The notes under the pieces were generated by a model. It did not search any database and was not told the origin of the DNA. It saw only the letters and a program-made list of their open reading frames with translations. Positions 12,871 to 24,360 of a DNA stretch of 64,000 nt are shown piece by piece (the stretch's first letter is position 1; the number at the start of each line of letters is the position of its first letter). Both the position numbers and the translations under genes were made by a program. The stretch is taken from assembly GCA_017591395.1 (NCBI GenBank), contig WEDG01000726.1:141338-205337 (forward strand), read 5' to 3'. This DNA is from Schistocephalus solidus (lineage: Eukaryota > Platyhelminthes > Cestoda > Diphyllobothriidea > Diphyllobothriidae).

Positions 12871-13460
12871 CCTAAAATTTGATTCAAGATTACCTCTATT
12901 ATCGAGGTTACTGTTCCAGTGGTAGCCTTCATGTGCAGGTTATTTAACCTGATTTGTATATGCTAATGCTAGGTTTAGGTAGACCTGTCAAATGCATATA
13001 TTATGGTAAACTAAAGTTAAGAACATACTTATTTACGCCAGTTCGAAGGAAATTGCGGCTTTCCATAAAAAAAGTTTTGACAACGGAAAACATTTCAGTG
13101 AACTTCAGTAGTCGGCCAGTTTCACGAAAGGTTAGCCAAAATCCTGAAATGTGTTTTCGTTTAGAAACAATTAATTAAGTTGCGCTGATTATTGTACAGA
13201 ATAATCTCAATGTAAATCAGGTATGACAGGAAAAAGCATGATAATCACTGACAAATTTCAGAATTTCTATTTACACTTCATGCGATAGGCTAGCCACTTG
13301 AGGTCTTCTATTCCATACACTTTGAGAAAGTACTAACCCGCATTTAACATCTTCTTTTGAAAACTTCTTCCCTGGCATATATATATAGAAAAAAATCCAT
13401 GATAATCAAAGTCCCTATATGAGGCTTCCAAATGTCCAGACCGCCTGTGCGTCCGAAGGA

Positions 13461-14755
13461 GCTTCATTCATTCAAAAGAATATTTGGCTAGCCTACGTTA
13501 GCTTCCGATAAATTCTCGTCAGATCTTTACATTTTTATCACTAATTCATATATGCGGATAAGAAGGCCAAATTGTACGGTTGTCAGGGTGGGGGGAGGGA
13601 GGGGAAAGAACAAAATTGCGGTCCGTTTTCTGATCATCGTCAGAGGAATGGTGGCCACTGGGACAGGTAATTCGATGCAGGTGGCTGAATTAGTGGCTTC
13701 CAGCCACGGTAATTGCGGCGCCTGTATAAAGTCCGTGTGGGTGCACAGGAACGGTTTGCGCAGCCTGAATGCAGCCCCTTCTGCCATAGCCAACAGACAC
13801 TGCCAAGGAATTTTGAATAGGTTGAGGGGACCTCGTATATTACCCCGAAGGTCTTTCTGGCATCGACATAATGGTCTTTGCCGACCACATGCGCGAGGAT
13901 AGAGCTGTTTATGTTCTTTTTCTACCCCTTTCCTAACCATGCTGGTAGGTATTTTCATACTCTTTTGGACCAACGCCGGCTCGTGCGACCAATTTATTCT
14001 GCCCCACAGCAGCAGTTGAAAGTATAAGTGCACACTGAGGTGGTCTGGGCTGGCAGTTTGTCCGTGCCTCCTCCGTATTGGATGGGAGTAGTCGAGAACA
14101 GTAAATGGGCATCGGATGCTGGAAAGGTGCAAGGTACTGTTCTCGACTAATCCCATCCTATACGGAGGGGGTAAGGACAAACTACCAGCCCAGACCACCT
14201 CAGTGTGCACTTATTATTTCCTCTGCTCCTGTGGGGCAGAATATATTGTTCGCACGAGCCGGTGTTGGTCCAAAAGAGTACGAAAATACCTTCCAGCATG
14301 TTTAGGAAAGGGACAGATAAAGAACATAAACAGCTTTATCCTCGCGCATGTGGTGGGCACAGACCATCGTGCAGGTGCCAAAGAGACCTTCCGGGTAATT
14401 TAAAAGGTCCCACCAACCTATTCAATATTCCTTGGCAGTGTCTGCTGGCTACGGCACAAGCGGCTGGAATCAGGCTATGCAAACGAACTTCATACAGGCG
14501 CCGCAATAACCGTGGCTGGAAGCCACCAATGCAGCCACCTGCATCGAATTACCTGTCCCGGTGGCCGCCATTCCTCTGACGATGATCAGAAAACGGACCA
14601 CAATTTTGTTCGTTCCCCCTCCCTCCCCCACCCTGACAACCGTACAATTTGGCCTACTCACCCGCAAATTTGAATTAGTGATATAAATGCAAAGGTCGGA
14701 CGAGAATTTATATGAAGCTAACGTATGCTTGCCCAATTTTCTTTTGAATGAATGA
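13461..14755. mobile_element. Penelope-like 3' ends as a near-perfect palindrome
   Basis: Left arm 13461-14103 and right arm 14135-14755 are reverse complements, separated by a spacer of about 31 bases. The inner ends are GGGAGTAGTCGAGAACAGTA and TACTGTTCTCGACTAATCCC. The outer ends share CTTCATTCATTCAAAAGAA in inverted form. Each arm encodes, outward from the centre, a GIY-YIG-like segment: CGAEYI then WSKRVRKYLP and ILAHVVG in the right arm, and ILAHVVGKDH in the left arm. A G-rich 3' untranslated run (GGTGGGGGGAGGGAGGGG) follows. Frames are broken in both arms. The 227-residue open frame on the minus strand spanning the left arm is an out-of-phase shadow. Confidence 0.85.
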
Positions 14756-17540
14756 AGTCATAGAAAATTGTCTATCGTGAACGTTGCTCAAAAATGCATA
14801 TATATATTGCTTTCATATACTTGTAGCAGAGCTTCCTGGTGTTTACAAAACGCTGCGATAATTGTTGATCAGGCCGTTGGCTCTGTTAACGGCGTCACCG
14901 TTTATCATGCCAGCATGTCAAAACACCGTATAATTACAAAATTTTGAACAAATGTGGGGTGTTCGTCTGCTAGCAACGCCGGTGTAATTAAAAGCCAGTC
15001 GTCTAAACTGCTGTAATCAGAACTGGTTTTGAATGATCTCAGAGTAACATGGAAAAAGTTTGCAGATAAATACTGACTCATAATCATTACCAGAGACCTG
15101 ACAGGCGTCGTGGGCAGACTTACCGCCTTACTAAGTACCTAGTTTTGCTCACCATGGTGTTTAACTGGGGCCCAGCTGCATTATAAGAATTCAGGTTGTT
15201 GTGAGTCCGATCCCAAACTGGTTACATAATTGGTTGTTCATAACCACTTAGTGGACAAGTGCCCATCTAGACAGTATTCTTCTCGAAATGTGTCCCGGGA
15301 TTCATGTCGATTCCCAAGCTAGGCCACATGCCACCTAGGCAACTGAGGTTTCAAAAGTCTTTCCAGTTGTGTCTGTTTGATCGCTCTAGCTTACTGTGGG
15401 ATAAATACCTATCCCGTCGTTCAACACTTAATTAGATCCAATATGTAAGGTCACGTTCTACTGCTTTTCGCAAAACTGCCAGGGTCTCCACCGCTGTTGA
15501 GTTCTGCCCTTGATCGGCGTTGCCGCTGCAAGCGCCCGAGGAGAACAATACTTATTTCCTGGCGACTGCGCGACCAGCTTGTCCTTATTTCATCGCTGCC
15601 CTGGAACATACACAGGCACATTAGCCGAAAATAACCAACCTTTGCCGGCATATTGTGATTTGCCTGAGATCTTAATTTTTACGATTGAACACACACATCT
15701 TTGTGCACAGGAAGTTGTTGGCACACACACACACAGAGACGGAAAGACGAACACACGCCCAGAAAAAGATGGCAGTTGTGTGTGCTTGTGCTGGTGTATG
15801 TCAGTATGCGCAATTCAGTGCGGTCGAAAGGAGACTGGTTCTTAAGAAGACAGATTTTGCGTCGTAGGAGACGCTGCCGTAGTAACCGGCCATGTAGATG
15901 CCTATCTCATGAAATTTTAACTGAAAAGCTAAAATAGGTTTTCAATCGGAAAAGATTAATCATTGCCGCCATAATCCCCAGACAATTATGTCACTTCAGA
16001 ACGCAGCCTTTTGAAATAGTCTCTTTCTGGTCACCCGTTAAAACTATGCTGTGTATAAAGTACTACTTACTTAGCATGCATTGTCCTATTGATTTCAATG
16101 TCCTTAAAAATTTAAATATATTTTATGAAAAACAGCCATTAAAATTGTACTTTATTTTACTTAATTTTTAGAAAAGTACTTCTGCTTAAAAATTTAAATA
16201 AGAAAAATGGGTATTTTTCGGCGTAAAAGACTGTTTCCGATTCCCGAAGAATTTTGACTCCAGCCTGATGTTTTATCTTCATTCCATCTAGGAAAAATCA
16301 TACATTTCTCTACGCTTTTTATAAGATACAAACTATGGTTCACAAAATCTTGTAGTGAATGTGAATCATATTTTATACTTTACAAAGAGTGTTTTCTAAA
16401 TGGACAGATACGATGCTTTGTGAATGGAGATTTTACGGTCACTGGGGCAAATTCCTACAAATTATGAAGCCATTTTTAAAAACTGTAGTTTTGCGCGAGA
16501 CAAGAAAGACGCTAGTTTGAGAGTCGGAATCCTGAAGTGGCTGAACTGTCTTGGCATTATGCCACACGATCATTCATATTACAATGCTACTTTAGTAAAG
16601 TGTTCTAATTAAAAGTACTTTTAATAATTTCAGTTTAACATTTCATGAGATATCATATCTTCTTAAACCCTAAAAACGATATTTAAGTAGCCTTAAATTG
16701 CTAGCCGATCAGTGTTATTGTTTGTCTCACCGAAAATGTGAACCTACTTGGACAGTGCATCGGCGTTCTGGGACAAATTAGAACTTCTATATTTCGTCCT
16801 AAAGTCAGGAATTATCAATGAACACGAATTTTGTATGATGAAGACACTTAAGTTCATTATTCATTAATAGAGCGCTTGGCCGAATGACAAAAGTCTGTCT
16901 TTCTGGTCCCAGTGTTGTGGCATCTTTGCTTTAATTCAACAATTAATAGATAAATATCAATTCAAATCTATTTCGTCCCTCTCAGTAGTTCAATTCAACT
17001 GGGACATCTTCACTGGTGCAGACTAAAAGAAATAAGGAATGCACACAGTCGGAAAAGTTCGCTGGGAGTCGCAAACGAACGGTCACTTCTTCTGTATTCG
17101 CACCGAACGCTTTTTCATCGAGGTTTTGTGGTTTCACCTTTTATCTGCGCAGATCAGGTGAAAGTCCCTTCATATCTACCCAAAAAGGTTAGCTAAAGGT
17201 GGACAGGATCCGGCTGCGATTTTCAGGGAAGCCTCCTATGCGTAGCACGTATAATTGTAGCAGGCTCTTAGTATATTCGGAAATATCAATAAATGGAAAA
17301 TACATTAAAGTCAGCTTTATATTCTTTTGCGGCGATTATCCCTATATCTAATAGCGAGCCTGAGAAAATGGGCTAATTTTGGAAATCCTAAAAAGGAAGG
17401 TTACTCCGATTATAATTGCTTATACTGCTGATGGATGTAAGTGCAACTTTATTCACTCTAAATCCCTCATGATCGCACCTGCCTAGACATTCTTTCTACC
17501 CAGGAGTTATGCACTCTTATTAACCTTTTTGTCTTTTTAG

Positions 17541-17675
17541 GATAGGCATCCTGAATTGGTTTGGTTGGGCATTACAGCTGCTGGAATCCAACTCTTTTCA
17601 AAGGATCATCTCGATCGGGCTCGGTATACTTTTCCATGGAACATAATTAAAAACGTTTCCTACAGGGAGCGCAAG
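17541..17675 (+). CDS. Merlin/ERM-family protein, FERM lobe F3 start (exon)
   Basis: This exon has 135 bp and 45 codons and is phase 0 at both ends. A strong acceptor (CTTTTTGTCTTTTTAG) precedes it and a GTAACC donor follows. The peptide begins DRHPELVWLGITAAGI and contains FPWNIIKNVSYRERK. This matches the first strands of the FERM F3 (PTB-like) lobe of merlin/ERM proteins, where the family pattern is ELxLGVxALG then FPWxEIRNISY. NVSY followed by KFTVK in the next exon is closer to merlin (NISY...FTIK) than to moesin (NISF). Codon use is balanced, unlike the AT-rich intron around it. Confidence 0.9.
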
Positions 17676-19431
17676 GTAACCCACACCAAACAACTAGGAA
17701 TTTCTAAAAGTTTCAATTTGGAAATGTGAATGGAACTTCTTGGGTTTTGTATCTGGGTTTGAACTTGTCGCAAATCCCAGTAGTCTGCACATTGATAGTT
17801 GTAGAATGCAAAGTATTTTTTAATGTGTTCATTTATACATTGAAGTCCTACTCAAAACATCCTAAGTACCCTGCTAAAGTTGCAACGCAAGCCCACCCGT
17901 CAACTCAACTTCGTACGCATTGGAAATAATTGCTCCTATGTAACCAAGAGTTTATGTGTCTCGCACGTAAGAGTCACTTCAGCCACAATTTTTATTTGCA
18001 GAGTTTGATTGTGGGTCCCTGGACACTGTGCTGCGGGCGAACAGGCTTAATCGACTGGTGTAATCACAGACAACGTTTTCGCTTGTGGTTATGAACTGTC
18101 TGTTGTCTCCAGCGTTTGTTTCGGTTACCGGTCGTACGGAACGGCCTAAAACCGTTCATGTGAATTCTTTTATTAACCTATAGAATATGTTGCCAACGGT
18201 GAAATTGTGAGCTTATTTTGGAGAGAGGGAATTGATTGTGAAACAAGGTGCAGTCAAGTTGACAAGAAACGCTAATATTTTGTCTGCGAAAGGAATACAA
18301 CATGAAGTTTAGGCTCAACACTGTGGTTCCCGACCAATTATACGAACACTGGAACTGAGACCCAGAAATATCCACAGCTGTTGATTTTAAAAACTATTTA
18401 AGGACTAATTCTAAGGCTAATGTACAATCAACTGTTTGGGTCCTCGCAACAGGGCTGGAAGCTTTAAATGCAACTATTGCTTAATATCAGGCAGCTGGTA
18501 GGTAAATGAAAAATGTAGACCGGTGAGCCCCATAATAATTGCAGCCGCAACACCCATGGTTTCGCCGACTGTTTTGCAATTGGGTCTGAGGAATTATGTA
18601 AATCTACCAAAATCTCATAAAATCAATTCACTAAAAATAAGTAAAAAAAATAGAAAAACCTCTCTGACACAAATAATAACACACAGCCAGTGCTTAATCT
18701 CCTTTGGAATTACTGAGGACGGTGGTTGAGGACCGATGGAGTTTCGAAACATGCCTAAAACCACGCTTACCCAACAGGTCATAATTCTCTTTTAGTAGTC
18801 CACAAGCGTAATCATCGGTTAGTCTTTGTTGAAACCGGGTGACACAAAGACAACTGAGACGTATCACAAGAAAATAGACGCATAGCATGGTTGATCGACA
18901 GTGCCGTAACCAATACTAGTAAATAACCTTCAAAGGGTGGTAATGTATAAAAACTGCACGTCATTCACCTTAAAAGAGACAGTTCAAAATTCGAAAAAAT
19001 GACAAGTGTAGCTCGTACTCCCAGTTCATCTTGTTTTGTCAACATGGTATCCCCTTCCACACATTTGAAACCGACTCTTCGTACTTAATCATTTGAAAAT
19101 TAGGTATCCCTTTTGGCGAATTTTTTGACACCAAAAAGGGGAACATTTGTAAGAATTGCATTTTCCCAAGTAACCCGCTGTAAGGATATCATTACAGGGA
19201 AGGGTTTTATTTTGACAAGTGGTTTTATGATAAATTTTATTATTTCTTTCACGCTTTAAGTCACAATTTCCTGTGAGGTAACCTGAATTGTTTCCTTGAG
19301 GATCCGCCATTTAAGAAGGAGTTTATATTCCAAGCACTGGGGCTTGCAGTGCTTTGGTGTTTGTGTTCATTTGATGTCGATGGTTAAGACTATTATAATC
19401 TTCATACTCTGCTTTCTTTCTCCTTCCGTAG
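17676..19431 (+). other. Merlin-like gene intron, ~1.76 kb
   Basis: The intron runs from the GTAACC donor to the TTCCGTAG acceptor and contains no recognised gene. A block near 18551-18572 (ACACCCATGGTTTCGCCGAC) resembles the ACACCAATGGTTTCGCCGAT RT block of the PLE at 9425, which hints at another small PLE scrap. Confidence 0.65.
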
Positions 19432-19855
19432 TTTACTGTTAAACTGAACACCTCCTGGCGACCGACGAAGAAATCGCGCAGCGTCGTTTCTGGTCGGCTG
19501 GGAAGCGTCAAGGCTACTCACGGTGTTACCGGGGGCCTTGCAGGGCTCTCCCTTGTGGGCATCACTCCACGAGCACATTCGGCCAGTCGGGCTCCCAGCC
19601 TTCCAGGAACTCCAGTTTCTACAAAGAAATCCGTAACTCCGCGTTCTCAGCTGCCACCCCCACCTATACCATCGTCCTCTGGGCAACTGGCCGCTCCTCA
19701 CCTACATTTCGGTGGCAGCACTGCCTCATCCAGGTTTTTAACTGCCACAACACCACCGTATATGTACGCCGTTTGTAGGCGTAGCCGTGATCAACCCTCA
19801 CCCTCTCCTGGAGGCATCGATGCCACCGAAATCCTCAAACCGCCATCTCAAACAA
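19432..19855 (+). CDS. Merlin/ERM-family protein, F3 strand plus long Ser/Pro insert (exon)
   Basis: This exon has 424 bp. The acceptor is CTTTCTCCTTCCGTAG and the donor is AACAA|GTAAGA. It opens with FTVK, which continues the F3 lobe directly from the previous exon (NVSYRERK then FTVK). The remaining ~137 residues are low-complexity, with Ser, Pro, Thr and Arg dominating (for example SQLPPPPIPSSSG), and have no counterpart in usual FERM domains. The exon ends with a single base of a codon. The next exon at 25703 supplies TG, giving ATG (Met), so the phases match. The open frame is uninterrupted for the whole exon, which supports coding status. Disordered inserts in FERM lobes are known in some proteins, but I do not know of one here in merlin. 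Confidence 0.8.
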
Positions 19856-20044
19856 GTAAGAACACCAATTTACACGCATACGGTCACGTAACAATGAAAT
19901 ATCACAGACATTAAAACATATGGAGGGTTAACCCAAACGTAGGGGAATGTGAATAAACAGACGAGGTGACTTATCCCTCAATCAGAAAAATATAAGCCCT
20001 GGGAATTGTAGCAGGATACTTCAAGAGAGTCTTTGCCCTAACCA

Positions 20045-20365
20045 TGTGGCCTCGCATTGGCGCATTTTCCTAGACAGAGAGCGCAGTCAATTTCTTTTCT
20101 CAACCGACATCCCAGCCGAACTTCCAAGAAGCAGAGCTTTGGTAGAGAGGCGCACACCGATCGCTTACAGGATTCACTCGTCCCGTTGTGCCTTGGTTCT
20201 CACTCTCGAGCCCCACCAGCAGCCGCGCAGTGGCTAGAGATACAGGCAATATGAAACTACCGACAAAGACAAGGGAGACTGGAATGACTATTTCTGGTTT
20301 ATTAGCCGTCACCAGACAGCCAGCCAGAGCATTTAATGCTGAATTGCAGAGGTTGGCGAACCAAA
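20045..20365 (+). repeat. SINE-like dispersed repeat, copy 1
   Basis: It shares ordered blocks with copies at 30.7 and 37.7-38.1 kb: TTACAGGATTCACTCGTCCC, TTGTGCCTTGGTTCTCACTC, CACCAGCAGCCGCGCAGTGG, TATTTCTGGTTTATTAGCCG and CAGACAGCCAGCC. The tRNA-like head seen in the other two copies is not clear here. No protein coding is implied by the open frames over it. Confidence 0.6.
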
Positions 20366-20939
20366 TCAATTATTATTTAGTCATACTCCACTAATGAACC
20401 CTTGACAGTACAGAATTTATTGACTGAAACTCGTAAATAAGTACGAGTTAGGTTACCTTTTTCAACTATTAAGATCTGGTCAACTGAAGTTGCTAAGCTA
20501 GGGGCCCTCGCTTCCTCTGCACACATATCACGCCAAAATTTCAACAATTTAAATATTTGGGAGTTGTTTCTTCAATCTTGGGTTCCACTGAGGACTGCAT
20601 TTGCGGGTGGTTTTGTGCATCTCGTAGTTTCTTTAGCTCGTAACGTATATCATACAACAACAACGAAAAGTGTCGGACATTTTGCCATCTGACCTCACCT
20701 TGACCTCAGCAAGACACAGATCAGGCACCGAACCCAATCTAACCATCCATAGATCGACGGACCCGAAAGTGCCACTGGTTCACGGGAGAGGGAAGAATGA
20801 CTGAGGCTGATACTAAGATATCCTTCCTTAAGACTGTTCAGCCCATTCCTAACCATGATAAGTCTGATGCGCTAGCCTCTCTCTCTCTCGACCCACTAGT
20901 GGTCATGGCCCAGAAACTCGTCAAACGACAACAAACTAG

Positions 20940-21225
20940 GGTCAATTTTTGGAATCAGGACCAGGCTGCAATGGCTCCTTCCAGATGTAGTCTTCATGGT
21001 AAACTTGTTTTCATGAGAGTGGCATGCACTAGACGGTATTCTCGTTAGTCGCCACCCACCAGTCACATCGCCAGTCGGCTTTTCGTGGACAGAACATTGA
21101 CACAAGGGAGAGGGAAGAGAGTGAATTCAGTCTACAAATGCATTAAAATAAAACTGCAATTATATCTTCTTACTTTGGCCTCTATGTAATTCTCTCATAC
21201 GCCAGATTCGAGACGTCCTACCTGA
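20940..21225 (-). repeat. Dispersed ~0.7 kb repeat, degenerate inverted copy
   Basis: CAGGCTGCAATGGCTCCTTC and, further on, ATCTTCTTACTTTGGCCTCTATG are reverse complements of the GCCATTGCAGCCTG and CATAAAGGCCACATTAAGAAG blocks of the family. It lies head to head with the plus-strand copy that starts at about 21275. Confidence 0.6.
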
Positions 21226-21274
21226 TGGAATTCAAGCTCGTGCGAAGTAGGGACGATTTGTTATATGGTTTAGG

Positions 21275-21930
21275 TTTCTAAGATACCGCAAACACGACAG
21301 TTCGACCGTCGTAGTCCGACGATGTCCATCGTATGCTCTATGGAAGGGTGATGCAGGGACGGTGACTTGCGCGTGATTAGGTTTTAAGTGATTGTAGACT
21401 TGCGCTGCATCTACCACACTCTCTTCTCCTCCTCCACCTGAGCCCAGTGTCATGACAGAGTCAAGCAGACCGGAGATGGGAGAGGGCGCAGGTTGCTGGC
21501 GTGGCCGGAGCCGCCCCTGGGTGAACCACCACACATGGCTCGGATCCCACAGAGTGGGAGTGCCATAAAGGCAACATTAAGAAGTAGCCATTGCAGCCTG
21601 TCTCTCAGTCCACCAGTCAGCCACTCCACACAAAACACACATTGGGCTAACCACGTGGTTCGAGTTATCCCGTCAGTTGGCAACCTTCCAAGCCACGGCT
21701 TTAAGCTCACCGCGATAGTTTCAAGTGCATCAGATTGTTTATAGTGAGGAGCATGCACTGAGCCGTCGACCTCACTCCACCCCACCCCCACAATCAAACC
21801 ACTGTCCGAGCCGGTCAGTTGTCTTATGCGGAAGTGGGCGCAGCTGCTGGTGACCTCGTCTACGTGTTCTACGTACACGATCTGGTCTCCTGAACACAAG
21901 CACCAGGATTTCACACAACACACACACAAC
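21275..21930 (+). repeat. Dispersed ~0.7 kb repeat, long copy
   Basis: The header CACGACAGTTCGACCGTCG is at 21294. It is followed by GGGACGGTGACTTGCG, the CACTCTCTTCTCC block, GGAGATGGGAGAGGG, GTGCCATAAAGGC, GTTGGCAACCTTCCAAGCC and GCGGAAGTGGGCGCAG, with the hairpin CGTGT..ACGTACACG near 21862. The order matches one unit of the array at 57-64 kb plus a 5' header that array monomers lack. Minus-strand open frames such as 22010-21450 are shared between copies but shift frame and carry no domain. Confidence 0.9.
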
Positions 21931-22548
21931 ACTTGTCTGTTGTCATACTGGCCTTGTCTTTCCGTTGAAGCGTGGAATAGGAGGTTAACTAGACGCATAT
22001 TCACGCACAAATCATTAAAATTTCATCGGGCAAAGGGCTACCATACATCACATGTGATAATCAGGGGTTATTGCTGTCCTGCGGATAGAGAGAAAATCTC
22101 ATTTTTGCGTTGATACCTCACCTTTTGACCCTACTGATGGCGAGAATTCTGCTCGCAGGCGATTTCCGCACGAAGCAGCGAACTGCCCACACCACAAATA
22201 TTATCGACATTGCGTATAGTAAAGGCCGTGTGGATTATTTAAGCACTTCTTCTCCCCTTCATCCTTCGACCCTAGGTGTAAATGCAGGAAAGTTTAAATG
22301 CGCCCTGTTTATGTGCGCGTGTGCTGCTTGGTCTTGTCGACAGCTGTCAACCGGGAATATGATTGGTTGCACAAATGTTGGTGTTAAATCGACGAGCCAG
22401 GCCAGCCTTGACTTGCCTCCCCCCGTTAGGTCCTAGAACAGGCAATGATGGCGAGTGCGACACACTTTGCATGCTTTATGAACGTCAACTGAGGACTTTA
22501 TGGATTTAGACAACCCGACCATCAGTATTTCAGCTATTTCTTTCTACT

Positions 22549-22655
22549 TCCTCTCCTCCTCCTCCTCCTCCTCCTCCTCCTCCTCCTCCTCCTCCTCCCC
22601 TCCTCCTCATCTTATTCTTTTTCTTCTCCTCCTCCTGCTCCTCATCCTCCTCCAC
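22549..22655. repeat. (TCC)n trinucleotide run
   Basis: A CTC/TCC triplet run of about 60 bases is followed by an interrupted pyrimidine tract. It is strongly pyrimidine-biased on the + strand. The Gly/Glu-rich minus-strand frame over it is an artefact. Confidence 0.95.
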
Positions 22656-23049
22656 TGAAATTACAGCAACAATCACAACTACACTAATTCTATCGTAAAC
22701 AACGCGAAGCAAGCTCTTTCGTATACCAACATTTTACGAGATTCCTAATGTGCTTTAAGATTATTTTGCGGAAACGCATAAATCTCCCAATGCGTTACCG
22801 CACTTGCAAACGTCAGCTGCCCTTGTTTTATCATAAACAGACCAAGAAGCATGGTGTAGCTCATTTTCTAGTTGGATTTGTTAAGTCAAGATTGTCTGCG
22901 GGGGAGAATAGTTTTCTGATGATATTTAGCAGCTTTGTGTTACTGTCTCCATCGAATTTCTACAAAATGGCTCGAGACTGTAGTCAGAAAAGCACACTTT
23001 TCCTCTGCTGCAATTTCGGATCATTTTCCAGACATGTCACCGAGATCGA

Positions 23050-23120
23050 CTAGGGAAGCGGGAACTGCCATCTCTGGCATATTAACCGATATTTGCCAGT
23101 CATACCCGATCCTCAGGCAT
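23050..23120 (+). repeat. SINE-like scrap
   Basis: GGGAACTGCCATCTCTGGCATATTAACC followed by GCCAGTCATACCCGATCC resembles the TTCTGGCTTATTAGCTG...CAGCCATACCCAACC core of the SINE-like family at 37.7 kb. It is short and diverged. Confidence 0.4.
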
Positions 23121-23324
23121 GAGAGCGCCTCAACTTTCATTCCTGTGTGTGTGTGTGTATTTTTATGTCTAGCGCTATTTCCGCCACTGCCACACGAAAT
23201 CAGAACTAGGTAAAGGCACGCAAGAATGGTTTGTGGCGACTTATTCTGATCAGCACAGGATAAAAATTGATATAGCATGGGAATATGGGCTCCGCCGTAT
23301 TGCAGGTGGCCTTGCGCTGAATTC

Positions 23325-23615
23325 CACGACAGTTAGGTTTAGGAGTGGTAGGGATAGTATAGTAGGTATTGATGGTAGAGTTTGTGTTAGGAGGGTTAGT
23401 GAAATTGTTACTTGTAGGGTTAGGGATAATTTAAATGTGAGGATCAGGGTAAGGAGGAAAAGCCACAGGGTTATGATTTCAAGTGTTGGTGTTAGAGCTT
23501 GGAGGGTTAGGGCCAGGCTTAGGATTAGATTTATAGTTAAGATATGAGGTTAGGAGGGTTAGTGGTAGGGGTTGGGTAAGGTTTGGGAACTTTAGTGTTA
23601 CGGTTAAAGTTTGGA
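23325..23615 (+). repeat. Degenerate TTAGGG/GGTTAG-like minisatellite
   Basis: About 290 bases are dominated by GTTAGG, GTTAGGG, GGGTTAG and TTTAGG words with variable spacing and strong G-over-C bias on the + strand. A CA/GT run precedes it (GTGTGTGTGTGT near 23143). It is too irregular for a functional telomere. It may be a decayed internal telomeric repeat or an unrelated G/T-rich minisatellite. Confidence 0.55.
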
Positions 23616-23674
23616 CACAGGAGTAGGTCACATATTGCAATTTAGTGTGACTTCATTTTTAGGAGGGAGTCCAT

Positions 23675-24360
23675 ATTTTCTTGGCAAAGTCAAAAGTGTA
23701 CACAGCAGGGATAGTTCGACCGTCGATTTCGACGAGGTCAATTGAGCAGGGACGGTGAATTGCGCGTGAATTAGTTTTAAGTGATAGTAGCCTTGCGCTG
23801 CATCTACCGCACTCCCTCCTCCTCCCCCACCTGAGCCCCGTGTCAAGCCAGAGTCAAGAAGACCGGAGGCGGGAGAGGACGTCTGTGGCTGGCGTGACCG
23901 GAGCCGCCCCTGAGCGTGCCGTCACAACTGGATAGGATCCCACGGAGTGGGAGTGCCATAAAAGCCACATTAAGAAGGAGCCATTGCAGCCTGACTCTCA
24001 GTCCGCCAGTCAGCCACTCCACACAAAACACACATTGCGCTGACCACGCGGCCCGAGTTATCCCGTCAGTTGGCAACCTTCCAAGCCACGGCTTTTAGCG
24101 CACCAGGATAGTTTCAAGCGCGTCAGATTGTTTATAGTGAGGAATGTACGCTGAGTTGTTGACCTCACTCTCTCCGCTACCCCTACAATCAGACTATCAT
24201 CCGAGCCAATCAGTTGTCTGATGTGGGATCGGGCGCATCGGCTGACGGGTTGGCGTACCCGTCTTCGCGCGCCACAGCACGACCTGGCCCCCGTAACGCA
24301 CACACCAGGACTCAAATCAGGGGATATGGAGGAGCCATTGCCGTCTGACTTCCAGACATA
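23675..24360 (+). repeat. Dispersed ~0.7 kb repeat, long copy
   Basis: The header ATAGTTCGACCGTCGATTTC is at about 23713. The same block order as the 21.3 kb copy follows: CATCTACCGCACTCCCTCC, GTGCCATAAAAGCCACATT, GTTGGCAACCTTCCAAGCC and GTTTATAGTGAGGAATG. The 3' part is more diverged and ends near 24360 with a second GGAGCCATTG block. Confidence 0.88.

Larger units (their letters stand above)
7531..17540 (+). other. Merlin-like gene intron, ~10.0 kb
   Basis: A GTGAGT donor and a TCTTTTTAG acceptor bound a 10,010-base intron. It holds two Penelope inverted-repeat structures (8635-10870 and 13461-14755), a third 3'-end copy (11490-11700), a small RT scrap (about 12386-12440) and a degenerate TTAGGG-like tract. 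The segments 10870-11490 and 14756-17540 show nothing I recognise beyond AT-rich sequence and short CA runs (around 15713-15733). Confidence 0.8.

Noticed and set aside
13527..14210. 227-residue minus-strand open frame
   Set aside because: It is an out-of-phase reading of one arm of the Penelope palindrome. The GIY-YIG residues lie in another frame.
22530..22712. Gly/Glu-rich minus-strand open frame
   Set aside because: Produced by the (TCC)n microsatellite.
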